The notes under the pieces: model-generated
What the model was told of the DNA's origin: nothing
Database searches by the model: none
What the model saw: only the letters and a program-made list of their open reading frames with translations
Assembly: GCF_000685095.1 (NCBI RefSeq)
Contig: NZ_BAYE01000013.1
Coordinates: forward strand, 154,512-218,511
DNA: 64,000 nt
Direction of reading: 5' to 3'
DNA from: Paraburkholderia caledonica NBRC 102488
GTDB taxonomy: Bacteria; Pseudomonadota; Gammaproteobacteria; Burkholderiales; Burkholderiaceae
Part shown: positions 8,290 to 17,708 of the stretch, one piece after another
Position numbering within the stretch: position 1 is the first letter of the stretch
Layout: each line of letters opens with the position of its first letter
Position numbers and translations under genes: made by a program

Positions 8290-9834
8290 TCAAGTCAACC
8301 GGAAGACCGCCACTGCGTCGCGCAACAGCCTGGCCTGATCGTCGAGCGAGGTGGCCGCGGCCGCTGCCTCTTCAACCAGAGCGGCGTTCTGCTGCGAGAC
8401 CTCGTCGACCTGCGATACGGCCAGGCTCACCTGTTCGATGCCATCCCGCTGCTCGTCGGACGCGCTCGCGATCTCCCGCATGATTGTGGTGACGCGCGTG
8501 ATCGAGTCGCTGATCTCGTGCATCGTCTCGCCGGCGACGCTGACGAGCTGCGAGCCCGACGCCACACGTTCGACCGATTCGTCGATCAAGGTCTTGATTT
8601 CCTTGGCGGCTGCGCCGGCGCGTTGCGCGAGCGAACGCACCTCCGACGCGACCACGGTGAAGCCCCGTCCCTGGTCGCCGGCGCGGGCGGCTTCCACCGC
8701 GGCGTTGAGCGCGAGGATATTGGTCTGAAATGCGATGCCTTCGATCACGCCAGTGATGTCGGCGATCTTTTGCGAGCTGCGGTGGATTTCCGTCATAGTC
8801 GCCACGACATTGCCGACGACGTGTGAACCGCGCGTCGTGACGCTATGCGCCGACTCAGTCAGGATTTGTGCGGTACGCGCGTTGTCCGCATTCTGCCGCA
8901 CTGCCGCGGTTAGTTGCTCCATGCTAGCCGCGGTCTCCTGCAGCGAGGCCGCCTGTTCCTCAGTGCGCTGCGAGAGGTCGTTGTTGCCGGCGGCAATCTG
9001 CCGCGTAGTGCTGGCAATGGATTCGGAGCTGCGCGTCACTTGCCGTACCACTTTATCCAGACCGCCCTGCATCTGTTGGAGTCCGTCGACGAGCTGTCCC
9101 ATTTCATCGCTCGTGCGTGCGCGAAGCGACCCAGTCAGATCGCCCTGCGCAATGCGCTGTAGTGCCGCAAGCAGGCTGGAGAGGGGCATTACGATCGCCC
9201 GGCGCAACCCGTACGCGCAGACCGCGCAAATGGCGAGCCCTAGTGCGATCAGCACCGCGCCCACGATGCGCAGCCTTGCGTTGAAACGCTCGGCCGAGGC
9301 AAACGCCTGTTTGCCATACGCGCTCTTCCAGCGATCGAGCGCCTCGCTGCTATTCGAGAGCACGGTCGAGAGCGGCGAGATCGCCTTCGATGCAATGCGG
9401 TCCGCCGTGTCGTGATCGCCTTTTTTGAGTGCATCGGCGAGCGGTACGATGCCACGCTGAACGAGTGCAGTGCGCGCCTCATCCACGCGATCCGCGAGCG
9501 CCTGCTCCTCTGGCGGAAGCCCGAGTGAACGGTAGGCGTGCCACGCGCGGTCGGAGTCCGACAGGTGGCCGAGCGCTTTCGTGACGGCCTCCGGCACGTT
9601 GGCACCCTCGGGATGCATCAGCGCGAGATTCAGCACCGCGCGCGCGATCTCCAGCTTCAGATTGGCTCGCCCCACGGCAATCGATGCGGCCAGCTGGTTG
9701 GAGTAAGCGTAGTCGAGCGCGTCGTTCGAACGTTGTATCGCGAGCTGCCCGAGCATACCCACCGTGACGATGACCACGCCCAGCACGGCCATCACTGCTG
9801 AGAGCCGGACGGAGATTGAAAGACGACGAAACAT
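8290..9834 (-). CDS. Methyl-accepting chemotaxis protein
   Basis: 514-residue transmembrane chemoreceptor. Membrane segment 1 is at residues about 12-32, followed by a periplasmic four-helix-bundle (Tar-like) ligand domain, membrane segment 2 at about 190-212, a HAMP domain (RRAIVMPLSSLLAALQRIAQ) and the cytoplasmic signalling helix with the conserved hairpin tip GIAFQTNILALNAAVEAARA. It ends in FRLT and has no NWETF-like CheR-docking pentapeptide, so it is probably methylated with help from other receptors. No che genes are nearby. The ligand is unknown; the small four-helix sensor often detects amino or organic acids. Confidence 0.92.
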   Translation of the reverse strand: MFRRLSISVRLSAVMAVLGVVIVTVGMLGQLAIQRSNDALDYAYSNQLAASIAVGRANLKLEIARAVLNLALMHPEGANVPEAVTKALGHLSDSDRAWHAYRSLGLPPEEQALADRVDEARTALVQRGIVPLADALKKGDHDTADRIASKAISPLSTVLSNSSEALDRWKSAYGKQAFASAERFNARLRIVGAVLIALGLAICAVCAYGLRRAIVMPLSSLLAALQRIAQGDLTGSLRARTSDEMGQLVDGLQQMQGGLDKVVRQVTRSSESIASTTRQIAAGNNDLSQRTEEQAASLQETAASMEQLTAAVRQNADNARTAQILTESAHSVTTRGSHVVGNVVATMTEIHRSSQKIADITGVIEGIAFQTNILALNAAVEAARAGDQGRGFTVVASEVRSLAQRAGAAAKEIKTLIDESVERVASGSQLVSVAGETMHEISDSITRVTTIMREIASASDEQRDGIEQVSLAVSQVDEVSQQNAALVEEAAAAATSLDDQARLLRDAVAVFRLT

Positions 9835-9967
9835 TTTTGTCCCCGATTAATATTTGATCTGAATCAGTTTGAGTCTCTGCCCGAACCGCTTCGCTGTTCC
9901 CATTCGCGAGGCGGTGCGTGATCTGCATCGCGCCGCAATGGCCGCGCATATGCTGCTGTTGTCCGAA

Positions 9968-10635
9968 TCAGTGACGCGCGGTAGTAGCGCAGTTCGTCTG
10001 CTCATTCACCGCAACGTCCAGCCTCGTTTTTGTATCCTCAATCCGGAACTCGCCCGGTAAGGCGACACCGTTCCTGACCGCTGTGACCTCGGCCAGAATC
10101 GATACCGCGATTTGCGGTGGCGTACGGCTGCCTATGTAGATGCCAATGGGCCTGCGCAGGCGGCTAAGTTGATCTTCGGTGAGATTGAAATGCGTTTCGA
10201 GCCGTTCGCGCCGCGCGGCATTGTTGCGGCGCGAACCCAGCGCGCCGACATAGAACGCCGGCGTTCTGACCGCTTCCATCAACGCGAGATCGTCGAGCTT
10301 CGGGTCGTGCGTGAGCGCGATCACGGCGCAACGCTCGTCGAGTTTCATGTCGAGAACGGTGTCGTCAGGCATCTTGCGCACGAGCGTCGTGCACGGCAGA
10401 TGCCACACGTCGGTATATTCCTCGCGCGGATCGCACGCGGTCGATCAGATCGTCCTCGATGCAGCCGCCCGAAACCGAACCCGCCACCGAGCCGTCCATC
10501 CAGAATGGCGAGCATCGCGCCTTCAGGCCGCGGCGACGAACCCCACGTCCTCACAACGGTCACGAGCAGCACGCGCCGGCCGCTTTCGATCCAGCGTGCG
10601 CTCGCCTTCAGTACTTCGAGATTGACGCTATCCAT
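9968..10635 (-). pseudogene. xdhC: Broken xdhC (molybdenum-cofactor insertion factor)
   Basis: XdhC-family proteins insert sulfurated molybdenum cofactor into xanthine-dehydrogenase-type enzymes. The N-terminus reads MDSVNLEVLKASARWIESGR and WGSSPRPEGAMLAILDG, then the frame is lost at a 4-bp tandem duplication (TGGATGGA on the minus strand, 10495-10502). VAGSVSGGCIEDDLIDRVR follows in another frame, and DPREEYTDVWHLPCTT plus LTHDPKLDDLALMEA and YVGALGSRRNNAARRERL in a third. The join near 10431 omits the roughly 130-residue middle part that begins the Rossmann domain. It therefore has one frameshift and one internal deletion. It sits beside a cluster encoding a molybdenum hydroxylase, which would need such a factor from elsewhere in the genome. 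Confidence 0.85.
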
Positions 10636-10696
10636 AAACACATCGTGTGGTTGCCCGGCCTGAGCCGGGGTTCGGCGAAGTCGCGTTAAACCCGCG

Positions 10697-12055
10697 TTAA
10701 TGCCGCGATAGCGCCGAGCGCAACGACATCTCGCGCGCAGCCTCCGGCGTGATGGTCCGGTTGAGCATGAAGCAGGCGACACCCGCCGCGAGCAACGGCA
10801 ATGCGCCGAGCAGAAAGATCGTGCCGATCGGCGTGCCGGCGGCGATCAGCAAACCCGCCAGCAGCGGGCCGATGATCGCGCCGATACGCGCCACGGCGAA
10901 CGAGGCGCCGGTGGCGGTCGATCGGATGAAGGTCGGATAGATCATGCTGGAAATCGCATTGAGGCCGATATTGCCGCCCAGCACCAGCAGACCGGAGATC
11001 AACGCCATCGCCATGGTGAGACTCGCGCCTGTGCCGACCGCTACGCCGAGTGCCGCTACCGGGATGGCGCCGAGGATCATCGTCAGCGTCATGACCGATA
11101 CGCCCTTACGGTCGATCATCCAGCCGAAGAACCAGCTGAAGCCGGCTCCGAGCTGGAACAGCGCCTGGCTGCGCGCTGCGTTGGCGTAGCCGATTTCGTC
11201 GGTCAGGAGCGTCGTCATCCATTGCGACAGGAAGAAGTGCGTGACGAACGAAAGACCGAGCCCGAGCCACAGGAAGGCGGTCATCGCCGACCGGCCCTCG
11301 GTAAAGAGGTGCCTCACCGGCACACCCGTGCGGATCTGCTCCGGAATCGTGAAGCGCGTGTCGTCGGCGAAATGCGCGCTCGGCTTGAGCTTGCGCGCGT
11401 AGTGGAGAATGCGTTCGCTGCCAGGCTTGCGCAGCGTCAGGTAGCGGATCGATTCAGGCAGCCCGATGAGCAGGATGATGCCCGCCACTACCGCGCCTGC
11501 GCCGCCCACGTAGAAGACCGAGCGCCAGCCATACGCCGGGATGATCTCCGCTGCGAGCAGACCGCCGCCGGAGGAGCCGGCGGTATAGCCGAGATAGAGC
11601 AGGGTGATGATGAGCCCGCGCTTGCCTGAGCGCGCGTAGTCGGTGATCAGCGAGACCGCCATAGGCATGCCGCCGCCGATGCCGAGCGCGGCGCAAAAGC
11701 GCAGCACCGACAGTTCGACCAGGTTGTGCGCGAACGGCACGGCGAACGTGAAGACGCCGAACAGCGAGGTCGCGAGCAGGATCGCGCGGCGCCGGCCGAT
11801 CCGGTCGGCCAGCATGGCGAACACCACGGAACCCGCCATCCACCCGACGATGCTGATGTTGAACACGGGCGTCATCAGCGCCCGGTTGATGCTCCATTCC
11901 TTGATGATGCCGGGGGCGGCGTAATTCAAAGCCTGATTGTCGAAGCCGTCCGCCAGCATGACGAGCGCGCACAGAATGAAAAGGCTCACAGTGAACCAGC
12001 TTCGCTCCTGCGTCTCGATGACGTGGGCTATATCGACGGTATTGTTTTGAGTCAT
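10697..12055 (-). CDS. MFS transporter, aromatic-acid:H+ symporter (AAHS) type
   Basis: 452-residue transporter with twelve predicted membrane helices. The early loop motif DGFDNQALNYAAPGI (helix 1) is the DGxD signature of AAHS carriers such as PcaK and BenK. The loop 2-3 motif appears as ADRIGRRRAILLAT. ATG 12055 (MTQNNTVDIAHVIETQER) follows GGAGA; an upstream ATG at 12130 would overlap the ubiD gene and is unlikely. Encoded 58 bp after the second ubiD, it probably imports the aromatic or heteroaromatic acid processed by that cluster. Confidence 0.88.
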   Translation of the reverse strand: MTQNNTVDIAHVIETQERSWFTVSLFILCALVMLADGFDNQALNYAAPGIIKEWSINRALMTPVFNISIVGWMAGSVVFAMLADRIGRRRAILLATSLFGVFTFAVPFAHNLVELSVLRFCAALGIGGGMPMAVSLITDYARSGKRGLIITLLYLGYTAGSSGGGLLAAEIIPAYGWRSVFYVGGAGAVVAGIILLIGLPESIRYLTLRKPGSERILHYARKLKPSAHFADDTRFTIPEQIRTGVPVRHLFTEGRSAMTAFLWLGLGLSFVTHFFLSQWMTTLLTDEIGYANAARSQALFQLGAGFSWFFGWMIDRKGVSVMTLTMILGAIPVAALGVAVGTGASLTMAMALISGLLVLGGNIGLNAISSMIYPTFIRSTATGASFAVARIGAIIGPLLAGLLIAAGTPIGTIFLLGALPLLAAGVACFMLNRTITPEAAREMSLRSALSRH

Positions 12056-12113
12056 GGCTGTCTCCGGATGCCTCTGCTCCACGGGTTGTTCGGTGCGGCG
12101 TGCAAGCGTGCGC

Positions 12114-13772
12114 TTATTCGCCGTGGCCACCCGAGGCCTCCCGCACCGGAGTTTCTGGCTTCACACCGCCTCGCCGGTTGGCCCACGTACGCTCACCCGT
12201 TTCGCGCCAGCCGCCGGAGGTCGCCGCTTCTGCGTACTCGTCCCAGCGCTTGTCCCAGTCGCCGAGGTGATAGCCATGCCATGGCGGCTGCGGCGTCAGG
12301 CTCGGCAGATTCAACTCTTCCCAGATCTTGCGTGCCGCGCTCATGTATTGCTCCTTCGGCAACGCGAGCGGCGGCATCGCATGCTTGAGCGTCGCGTCGA
12401 TCAGCAACGTGCTTTCCAGCGGCGCGCGGCCGGACTTGGGGCCGTGACCGCTCGCGCGGTAAGGCGTCACGTGCAGGTCGTGGGTGAAGTCGGAGCGATA
12501 GGCGAGTGACCAGAAAATCGCATCGGCGTTTTCCGGGTCGATGTCTTCGGAAACGGCAATCACAAGCTTGCCGCACTGCGCCTGCAGCGTCGCGGCGCCT
12601 TGCAGACCGCGCCAGACTTCCGCCTGCTGCGTGCCGCGCGCGAACTGAAGGAAGATCACCTTGCGCAGGTTCGTGAGCGGCTCGTGCATCACCACGCGCT
12701 TGATGCCGCGCACGCCCATCACCTTGCTTAAGTGTTCGAGGTACAAAGGCTCGTAGGCGACTTTCTTCAGCACGGAGCTTTCGCTCGGTGTCACCTGGCT
12801 GATGATGGAGACGAAGACAGGCTTCTTCTTCATCGTGATCGCGGTGACGTGCATCGACATGTTGTAGTCTTCGAGCGCGATGTGGCCGTGGCTTTCGCCG
12901 AACGGGCCTTCGGGCTCCAGCGCGTCGGTGTCGATCAGACCTTCGATCACGATTTCGGCGTCGGCGGGAACGACCAGATCGATGGTCTTGCAGCGCACCA
13001 CCTCGACGGGGGCGCGCATCAGGCCGCCGGCGACGGCCATCTCATCCTGATCGATCTGCAGTTTCTGCGGACCGGTGAACAGCACGGCGGGCGCGCAGCC
13101 CAGCACGATCGCGCACGGCATCTTCTCGCCTTTCTCGCGATATTTTTCCCAGTGCAGATAACCGCCCGCACCCGACAGACGGCTTGCCATGCGTACGCCC
13201 AGCCGGTCTTCCGATTTCAGCGCGGCGCGGTAAGTGCCCATGTTCTGCACGCCGCTCTCCGGATCTCTGGTGACGCAAAGCGTAGCGGTGAGATAGGGCG
13301 CGGCGTCAAAGCCGGGCGTAGAGACGGGCACCGGCAGACGCGACAGGCCTTTTTCCTTCAGCGCATCTCCGCTGATCACCACTTCCTGACAGGGCGCCTC
13401 ATACACCATGACCGGCGGTACCGGCTCGGCAATCGCTTCCGTCCATGCCTTGCCGATCTGCTCGACCGGAAGACCGAGGCCGGTGGCGTAAATCTCCGGC
13501 GAGGCGGCGAGTCCGCCGACTAGAACCGGGATGTCATAAGTGTGTCCGTCGCCGTCCACTACGTTGGTAAAGAGGAAAGCGCGACGCTGATCTTCGTGCA
13601 GGCCGCCCTGGAACTGCCAGCGCGCGAGCGGGTGCAACTCGGTGTCCTTGTTGATCGGCCGGTCGATGCGCGTCAGGAGGCCCTTGGCCTCGAGCCGGGC
13701 GATATGGTCCTGCAAGTCGCGCGGCGCGCCGCCGGTTGCCGTTTGCGAGTGGTCTTGGGGCAATGGTGACAT
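12114..13772 (-). CDS. UbiD-family prenyl-FMN decarboxylase (copy 2)
   Basis: 552-residue decarboxylase of the UbiD superfamily, which reversibly removes carboxyl groups from aromatic or alpha,beta-unsaturated acids using prenylated FMN. The catalytic Glu pair lies in EPEGPFGESHG (residues about 290-300; the two Glu are five apart as in Fdc1), and NMGTYR (about 180) holds the likely Arg. The C-terminal PPWHGYHLGDWDKRWDEYA extension is shared with the second UbiD in this cluster (16026-17693), and the two proteins are clearly paralogous. It has its own 121-bp upstream gap carrying operator-like words, so it may start a separate transcript with the MFS gene. Substrate unknown. Confidence 0.88.
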   Translation of the reverse strand: MSPLPQDHSQTATGGAPRDLQDHIARLEAKGLLTRIDRPINKDTELHPLARWQFQGGLHEDQRRAFLFTNVVDGDGHTYDIPVLVGGLAASPEIYATGLGLPVEQIGKAWTEAIAEPVPPVMVYEAPCQEVVISGDALKEKGLSRLPVPVSTPGFDAAPYLTATLCVTRDPESGVQNMGTYRAALKSEDRLGVRMASRLSGAGGYLHWEKYREKGEKMPCAIVLGCAPAVLFTGPQKLQIDQDEMAVAGGLMRAPVEVVRCKTIDLVVPADAEIVIEGLIDTDALEPEGPFGESHGHIALEDYNMSMHVTAITMKKKPVFVSIISQVTPSESSVLKKVAYEPLYLEHLSKVMGVRGIKRVVMHEPLTNLRKVIFLQFARGTQQAEVWRGLQGAATLQAQCGKLVIAVSEDIDPENADAIFWSLAYRSDFTHDLHVTPYRASGHGPKSGRAPLESTLLIDATLKHAMPPLALPKEQYMSAARKIWEELNLPSLTPQPPWHGYHLGDWDKRWDEYAEAATSGGWRETGERTWANRRGGVKPETPVREASGGHGE

Positions 13773-13801
13773 TCCGTTCCCTAAATAGCTAAAACAGTAA
13801 G

Positions 13802-13823
13802 ATTGTATGATTGCATGTCAATA
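13802..13823. promoter_or_regulatory. Candidate GntR operator before ubiD copy 2
   Basis: Two overlapping ATTGYAT words (ATTGTAT at 13802, ATTGCAT at 13810) followed by ATGTCAATA (13815-13823). The same ATTGYAT and ATGTCAATA words occur before the GntR gene (24724-24745), and ATTGYAT occurs before the MFS/NCS2 genes (25579-25618). They stand out in otherwise GC-rich DNA. Inferred binding site for the cluster's GntR/FCD regulator. Confidence 0.5.
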
Positions 13824-13858
13824 ACATGGCTGTCAACGCGACGCTGCGCCCACAGCCC

Positions 13859-13882
13859 GCTCGCGGGCTCGCGGGCTCGCGG
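13859..13882. repeat. 8-bp tandem repeat, three copies
   Basis: GCTCGCGG repeated three times without interruption, between the dehydrogenase stop codon and the second ubiD. A short GC-rich microsatellite-like tract with hairpin potential (CCCGC/GCGGG); it could act as a weak transcription pause site or vary in copy number. Confidence 0.75.
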
Positions 13883-13893
13883 CGCGGCGTCGG

Positions 13894-15366
13894 TCAGAGA
13901 CCGCCCATGCACAGATATTTGATCTCGAGGTAGTCCTCGATGCCGTACTTCGAGCCTTCGCGGCCGAGTCCGGACTGCTTGACGCCGCCGAACGGCGCGA
14001 CCTCGTTGGAGATCAGGCCGGTATTGATGCCGACCATGCCGTACTCGAGCGCCTCGGCCACGCGCCAGATCCGGCCGATGTCGCGGCTGTAGAAGTAGGC
14101 GGCGAGTCCGAACTCGGTGGCATTCGCCGCCGCGATGGCCTCTCTTTCATTCGTGAAGCGGAAGAGCGGGGCGACGGGGCCGAACGTCTCCTCCGTCGCA
14201 AAACGCATCCGGGCGGTCACGTCGCCCACCACGGTCGGTTCGAAGAACAGTTTGCCCGCCGCATGGCGTTTGCCGCCTGTCAGCACGCGCGCGCCGTGCG
14301 CGACAGCGTCGGCGATATGCGCCTCGACCTTTTCCACCGCCGCTTCGTTGATGAGCGGCCCTTGCGTCACACCGCTCTCGAATCCGTTGCCGACCATGAT
14401 GCGGCCGACCGCCGCCGCGAATTTTTCCGCGAACGCGTCGTACACGCCGTCCTGGACGTAGAGGCGGTTCGTGCAAACGCAGGTTTGGCCCGCGTTGCGG
14501 TACTTCGAAGCGAGCGCGCCTTCCACGGCGGCGTCGAGATCCGCGTCGTCGAATACGATGAAGGGCGCGTTGCCGCCGAGTTCGAGCGAGAGCTTCTTCA
14601 CGGTCGGCGCGCACTGACTCATCAGCATGCGGCCCACTGGCGTGGAACCGGTGAACGAGAGCTTGCGCACGATCGGATTGCCCGTCATCTCGGCGCCGAT
14701 CGAACGCGGGTCGCCGACCACCACGCTGAACACGCCGGCCGGCACGCCCGCGCGATGCGCGAGTTCGGCGAGCGCGAGCGCCGACAGCGGCGTGGCTTCC
14801 GCGGGCTTCAGGATCATCGCGCAGCCGGCGGCAAGTGCGGGCGCGACTTTGCGCGTGATCATCGCGGCGGGGAAATTCCACGGCGTGATCGCGGCGCATA
14901 CGCCGATCGGTTCCTTCGTCACCAGCAGGCGTTTGTCGGCGGCGGGCGAGGCGAGTACGTCGCCGTCCACGCGCTTTGCCTGCTCCGCGAACCATTCGAT
15001 GAACGACGCTGCATAAGCGATCTCGCCTTTCGCTTCCGCAAGCGGCTTGCCCTGTTCGGCCGACATGATGATCGCGAGGTCGTCCGTGTTCGCGATCATC
15101 AGCGCGTGCCAGCGCTTGAGGATCGTCGATCGCTGCGCTGCGGTGAGCTTGCGCCAGCCGCGCTGCGCGTAGTCGCCGGCTTCGATCGCGCGACGCGTTT
15201 CGGCGCCGGTCATGAGCGGCACGTCGGCGATCTTCTCGCCGGTTGCGGGATCGTCGACGGCGAACGTGCGTGCATCGTCGGCGCCGCACCATTGGCCGTC
15301 GATGTAAGCGAGCGTGCGCAACAGGCTCGGGTCTGCGAGCCGGGAAAGCGGGTTGGATTCAGTCAT
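13894..15366 (-). CDS. NAD(P)-dependent succinate-semialdehyde-type dehydrogenase
   Basis: 490-residue aldehyde dehydrogenase, closest to GabD. The catalytic Glu is in LELGGNAPFIVF (about residue 265) and the catalytic Cys in NAGQTCVCTNR (about residue 300); the NAD site is ITPWNFPAAMITRK. The Cys pair CVC matches succinate-semialdehyde dehydrogenases of the GabD type. In this operon it lies between ubiX and the second ubiD, so it probably oxidises a C4 semialdehyde (or similar) released after ring opening. The actual substrate is inferred from family only. Confidence 0.88.
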   Translation of the reverse strand: MTESNPLSRLADPSLLRTLAYIDGQWCGADDARTFAVDDPATGEKIADVPLMTGAETRRAIEAGDYAQRGWRKLTAAQRSTILKRWHALMIANTDDLAIIMSAEQGKPLAEAKGEIAYAASFIEWFAEQAKRVDGDVLASPAADKRLLVTKEPIGVCAAITPWNFPAAMITRKVAPALAAGCAMILKPAEATPLSALALAELAHRAGVPAGVFSVVVGDPRSIGAEMTGNPIVRKLSFTGSTPVGRMLMSQCAPTVKKLSLELGGNAPFIVFDDADLDAAVEGALASKYRNAGQTCVCTNRLYVQDGVYDAFAEKFAAAVGRIMVGNGFESGVTQGPLINEAAVEKVEAHIADAVAHGARVLTGGKRHAAGKLFFEPTVVGDVTARMRFATEETFGPVAPLFRFTNEREAIAAANATEFGLAAYFYSRDIGRIWRVAEALEYGMVGINTGLISNEVAPFGGVKQSGLGREGSKYGIEDYLEIKYLCMGGL

Positions 15367-15445
15367 GGTGATCGCGAAGAAAGCCCGCCGGCACGCGTCG
15401 CGCGACGGGTCTGGAAGTAGGGGAAAGGCGCGGGCGGTGCGCCCG

Positions 15446-16039
15446 TCACGACTCGTGTTGCTGCTCTTTCCAGCGTTTGATCACGCCCGTCTCGATGTCG
15501 AACAGATCGAGCATGCGGCCGACCGTGTGATCAACGATATCGGCGATCGTCTGCGGCCTGGAATAGAACGCCGGGACGACCGGCGCGATGATCGCGCCCA
15601 TGTCCGAGAGTTGCACGAGCGTGCGCAAATGGCCTCCGTGCAGCGGCGTTTCGCGCACGCCGAGCACGAGGCGCCGGCGCTCCTTCAGCACGACGTCGGC
15701 CGCGCGGCTGATCAGAGAACTCGTGATGCCGGTGGCGATCTCGCTCATCGAGCGCACCGAGCACGGCGCGACCAGCATGCCTCTGGTTTTGAACGAACCC
15801 GACGAAATAGCGGCGCCGATGTCGCCCGGCGAGTACCAGTGCGACGCTCGCGCGCGAAGGTCGGCGGCGCGGATGTCGGTCTCATAGGTCATCGTCAGTT
15901 CGGCGGCCTTGCTGATCACGAGATGCGTCTCGATGCCCGCCTCGGCGAGCAGTTCGAGCGCGCGGATGCCGTAGACCACGCCGGACGCGCCGGTGATGCC
16001 GACGATAATGCGCTCCGGAGTCCTGTTATTCGCGCCCAC
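15446..16039 (-). CDS. ubiX: UbiX-family flavin prenyltransferase
   Basis: 197-residue flavin prenyltransferase, which makes prenylated FMN, the cofactor of UbiD enzymes. Visible signatures are GITGASGVVYGIRALELL (nucleotide loop, residues about 14-31), MLVAPCSVRSMSEIATGI (flavin/phosphate site) and KERRRLVLGVRETPLHGGHL (phosphate-binding Arg cluster). The start codon overlaps the end of the upstream ubiD by 14 bp, so the two are translationally linked. A dedicated UbiX inside the operon strongly supports prenyl-FMN dependence of the two UbiD proteins. It could also be named as an accessory UbiX homologue distinct from the housekeeping one. Confidence 0.9.
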   Translation of the reverse strand: MGANNRTPERIIVGITGASGVVYGIRALELLAEAGIETHLVISKAAELTMTYETDIRAADLRARASHWYSPGDIGAAISSGSFKTRGMLVAPCSVRSMSEIATGITSSLISRAADVVLKERRRLVLGVRETPLHGGHLRTLVQLSDMGAIIAPVVPAFYSRPQTIADIVDHTVGRMLDLFDIETGVIKRWKEQQHES

Positions 16040-17693
16040 GATTGCCCTCGACGCTGCGCACGGGCGAATTCGGCTCGACGCCGCTCTGGCGGCGCGCGTG
16101 ATACGACGCGTCGCGCTGCATCCACTCGCCGCGAGTTGCCTGCTCTGCGTTGCGGTCCCACTCCGCCGTCCAGTCGCCGAGCGAGTAGCCGTACCACGGC
16201 GACTCCGGCTTGAGCTTCGGCAGACCGAGGCGCTCCCACAGCGCCTTCGCCTTTTCCATGTATTCCTTCTTCGGCAGCGCGAGCGGCGGCATCGGCGTCT
16301 TCATCGTCGCGTCGATCAGCATCGCCGAATCGAGCCCCGTATCGTGGTCGGAGCGCGGACCATGGCCGTGCTCGCGGTACGAAATCAGCTTCACGTCCTC
16401 AACCGGATTGCAGCGATAGCCCATCGCCCAGAACACGGCGTCGGCGTTGTTCGGGTCAATGTCGTCGTCGATCGCGATGACGAACTTGCCGATGGCGGCC
16501 TGCAACGACATCGTGCCGTACAGCGCGCGCCAGATTTCGGTCTTCTTCGAACCGCGCTCGAACTGCAGGAACACGAAGCGGCGCAGATTCGTGAGCGGCT
16601 CGTGCAGCGACACTTTCTTGATGCCGCGAATGCCCAGGTGATCGCGCAGATGGCGCAGGAACATCGGCTCATACGCGAGACGTTTGATGACGCTCGATTC
16701 GGACGGCGTGACCTGCGAGATGATCGAGGTCAGCACCGCGTCCTTGCGGCGAGTGATCGCCGTGACTTCGATGGAGAGGTTGTAGTCTTCGAGGGCGACA
16801 TAACCGTGGCTCTCGCCGAACGGGCCTTCCGGTTCCAGATATTGCGGATCGACATAACCTTCGACGACCACTTCCGCTTCGGCCGGCACCAGCAGATCGA
16901 CCGTGCGGCCTTTGACGACGCGGATCGGCGCGCCGGCGAGACCGCCCGCAACGCTCAGTTCGTCGGTGTTCGGGCGCAGCTTCTGCGGACCCTGGAACGC
17001 CACGACGGGCGGCGCGCCGAGCACGATGGCGACCGGCATCTTCTCGCCTTTCGCGGCGTACTTGCGCCAATGATCGAGACCGCCCGCACGCAGGTTCACG
17101 AGCATCATCATGCCAAGGCGCGTGGCGGATTTCAGATGGCCGCGATACGTGCCCATGTTCTGCACGCCGGTGTCCGGGTCGCGCGAGATCACGCCCGTCA
17201 TCGTCATGTACGGGGCGGCGTCGAAGCCCGGCGTCGAGATCGGCAGCGGCAGCGATTCGAGGCCGTTGCCCGGACCTTCGAGATCCTTTCCTTCGATCAC
17301 GATGTCGTGCACCGGGCCGCTTTCCACCACGACTGGCGGCACCGGATTGTCGATCGCGCGATTCCACGCGTCGCCGATGTCGTCGAGCGACGGCACGTTC
17401 ATGCCGATCCGGTAGATCTCCGGATTCGCCGCGATGCCGCCGACGATTACCGGAATGTCGTACTTGCGGCCCTTGCTGTCGACGATATTCGTGAAGAGGA
17501 ACGCACGGCGGTCCGCTTCGGGAATCCCGCCGCGGAACTGCCAGCGCACGAGCGGATGCATTTCAGTGTCTTTGTTGACCGGCTCGTCAATGCGGTACAG
17601 CAAACCTGCCGCTTCGAGACGCGCGATGTGGTCGTGCAAGTCCGCGTAACCGGCGTTCGCGGAAGTGTTGGGAGTAGTGTCTTGATCTGCCAT
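16026..17693 (-). CDS. UbiD-family prenyl-FMN decarboxylase (copy 1)
   Basis: 555-residue UbiD-superfamily decarboxylase, paralogous along its whole length to the product of 12114-13772. It carries EPEGPFGESHGYVALEDYN with the catalytic Glu pair, NMGTYRGHLKSATRLGMMM with the likely Arg, and the PWYGYSLGDWTAEWDRNAEQ tail. It overlaps ubiX by 14 bp. The two copies differ in the region after NMGTYR (MMMLVNLRAGGLDHW versus RMASRLSGAGGYLHW), which may alter the pocket, so they may act on different intermediates or form one mixed complex. Substrate unknown. Confidence 0.88.
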   Translation of the reverse strand: MADQDTTPNTSANAGYADLHDHIARLEAAGLLYRIDEPVNKDTEMHPLVRWQFRGGIPEADRRAFLFTNIVDSKGRKYDIPVIVGGIAANPEIYRIGMNVPSLDDIGDAWNRAIDNPVPPVVVESGPVHDIVIEGKDLEGPGNGLESLPLPISTPGFDAAPYMTMTGVISRDPDTGVQNMGTYRGHLKSATRLGMMMLVNLRAGGLDHWRKYAAKGEKMPVAIVLGAPPVVAFQGPQKLRPNTDELSVAGGLAGAPIRVVKGRTVDLLVPAEAEVVVEGYVDPQYLEPEGPFGESHGYVALEDYNLSIEVTAITRRKDAVLTSIISQVTPSESSVIKRLAYEPMFLRHLRDHLGIRGIKKVSLHEPLTNLRRFVFLQFERGSKKTEIWRALYGTMSLQAAIGKFVIAIDDDIDPNNADAVFWAMGYRCNPVEDVKLISYREHGHGPRSDHDTGLDSAMLIDATMKTPMPPLALPKKEYMEKAKALWERLGLPKLKPESPWYGYSLGDWTAEWDRNAEQATRGEWMQRDASYHARRQSGVEPNSPVRSVEGNRGRE

Positions 17694-17708
17694 GGCTGGG
17701 GGTCCCGT

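Noticed and set aside
13859..13882. Tandem GCTCGCGG units as a CRISPR-like array
   Set aside because: Units are 8 bp and contiguous without spacers; there are no cas genes in the window.
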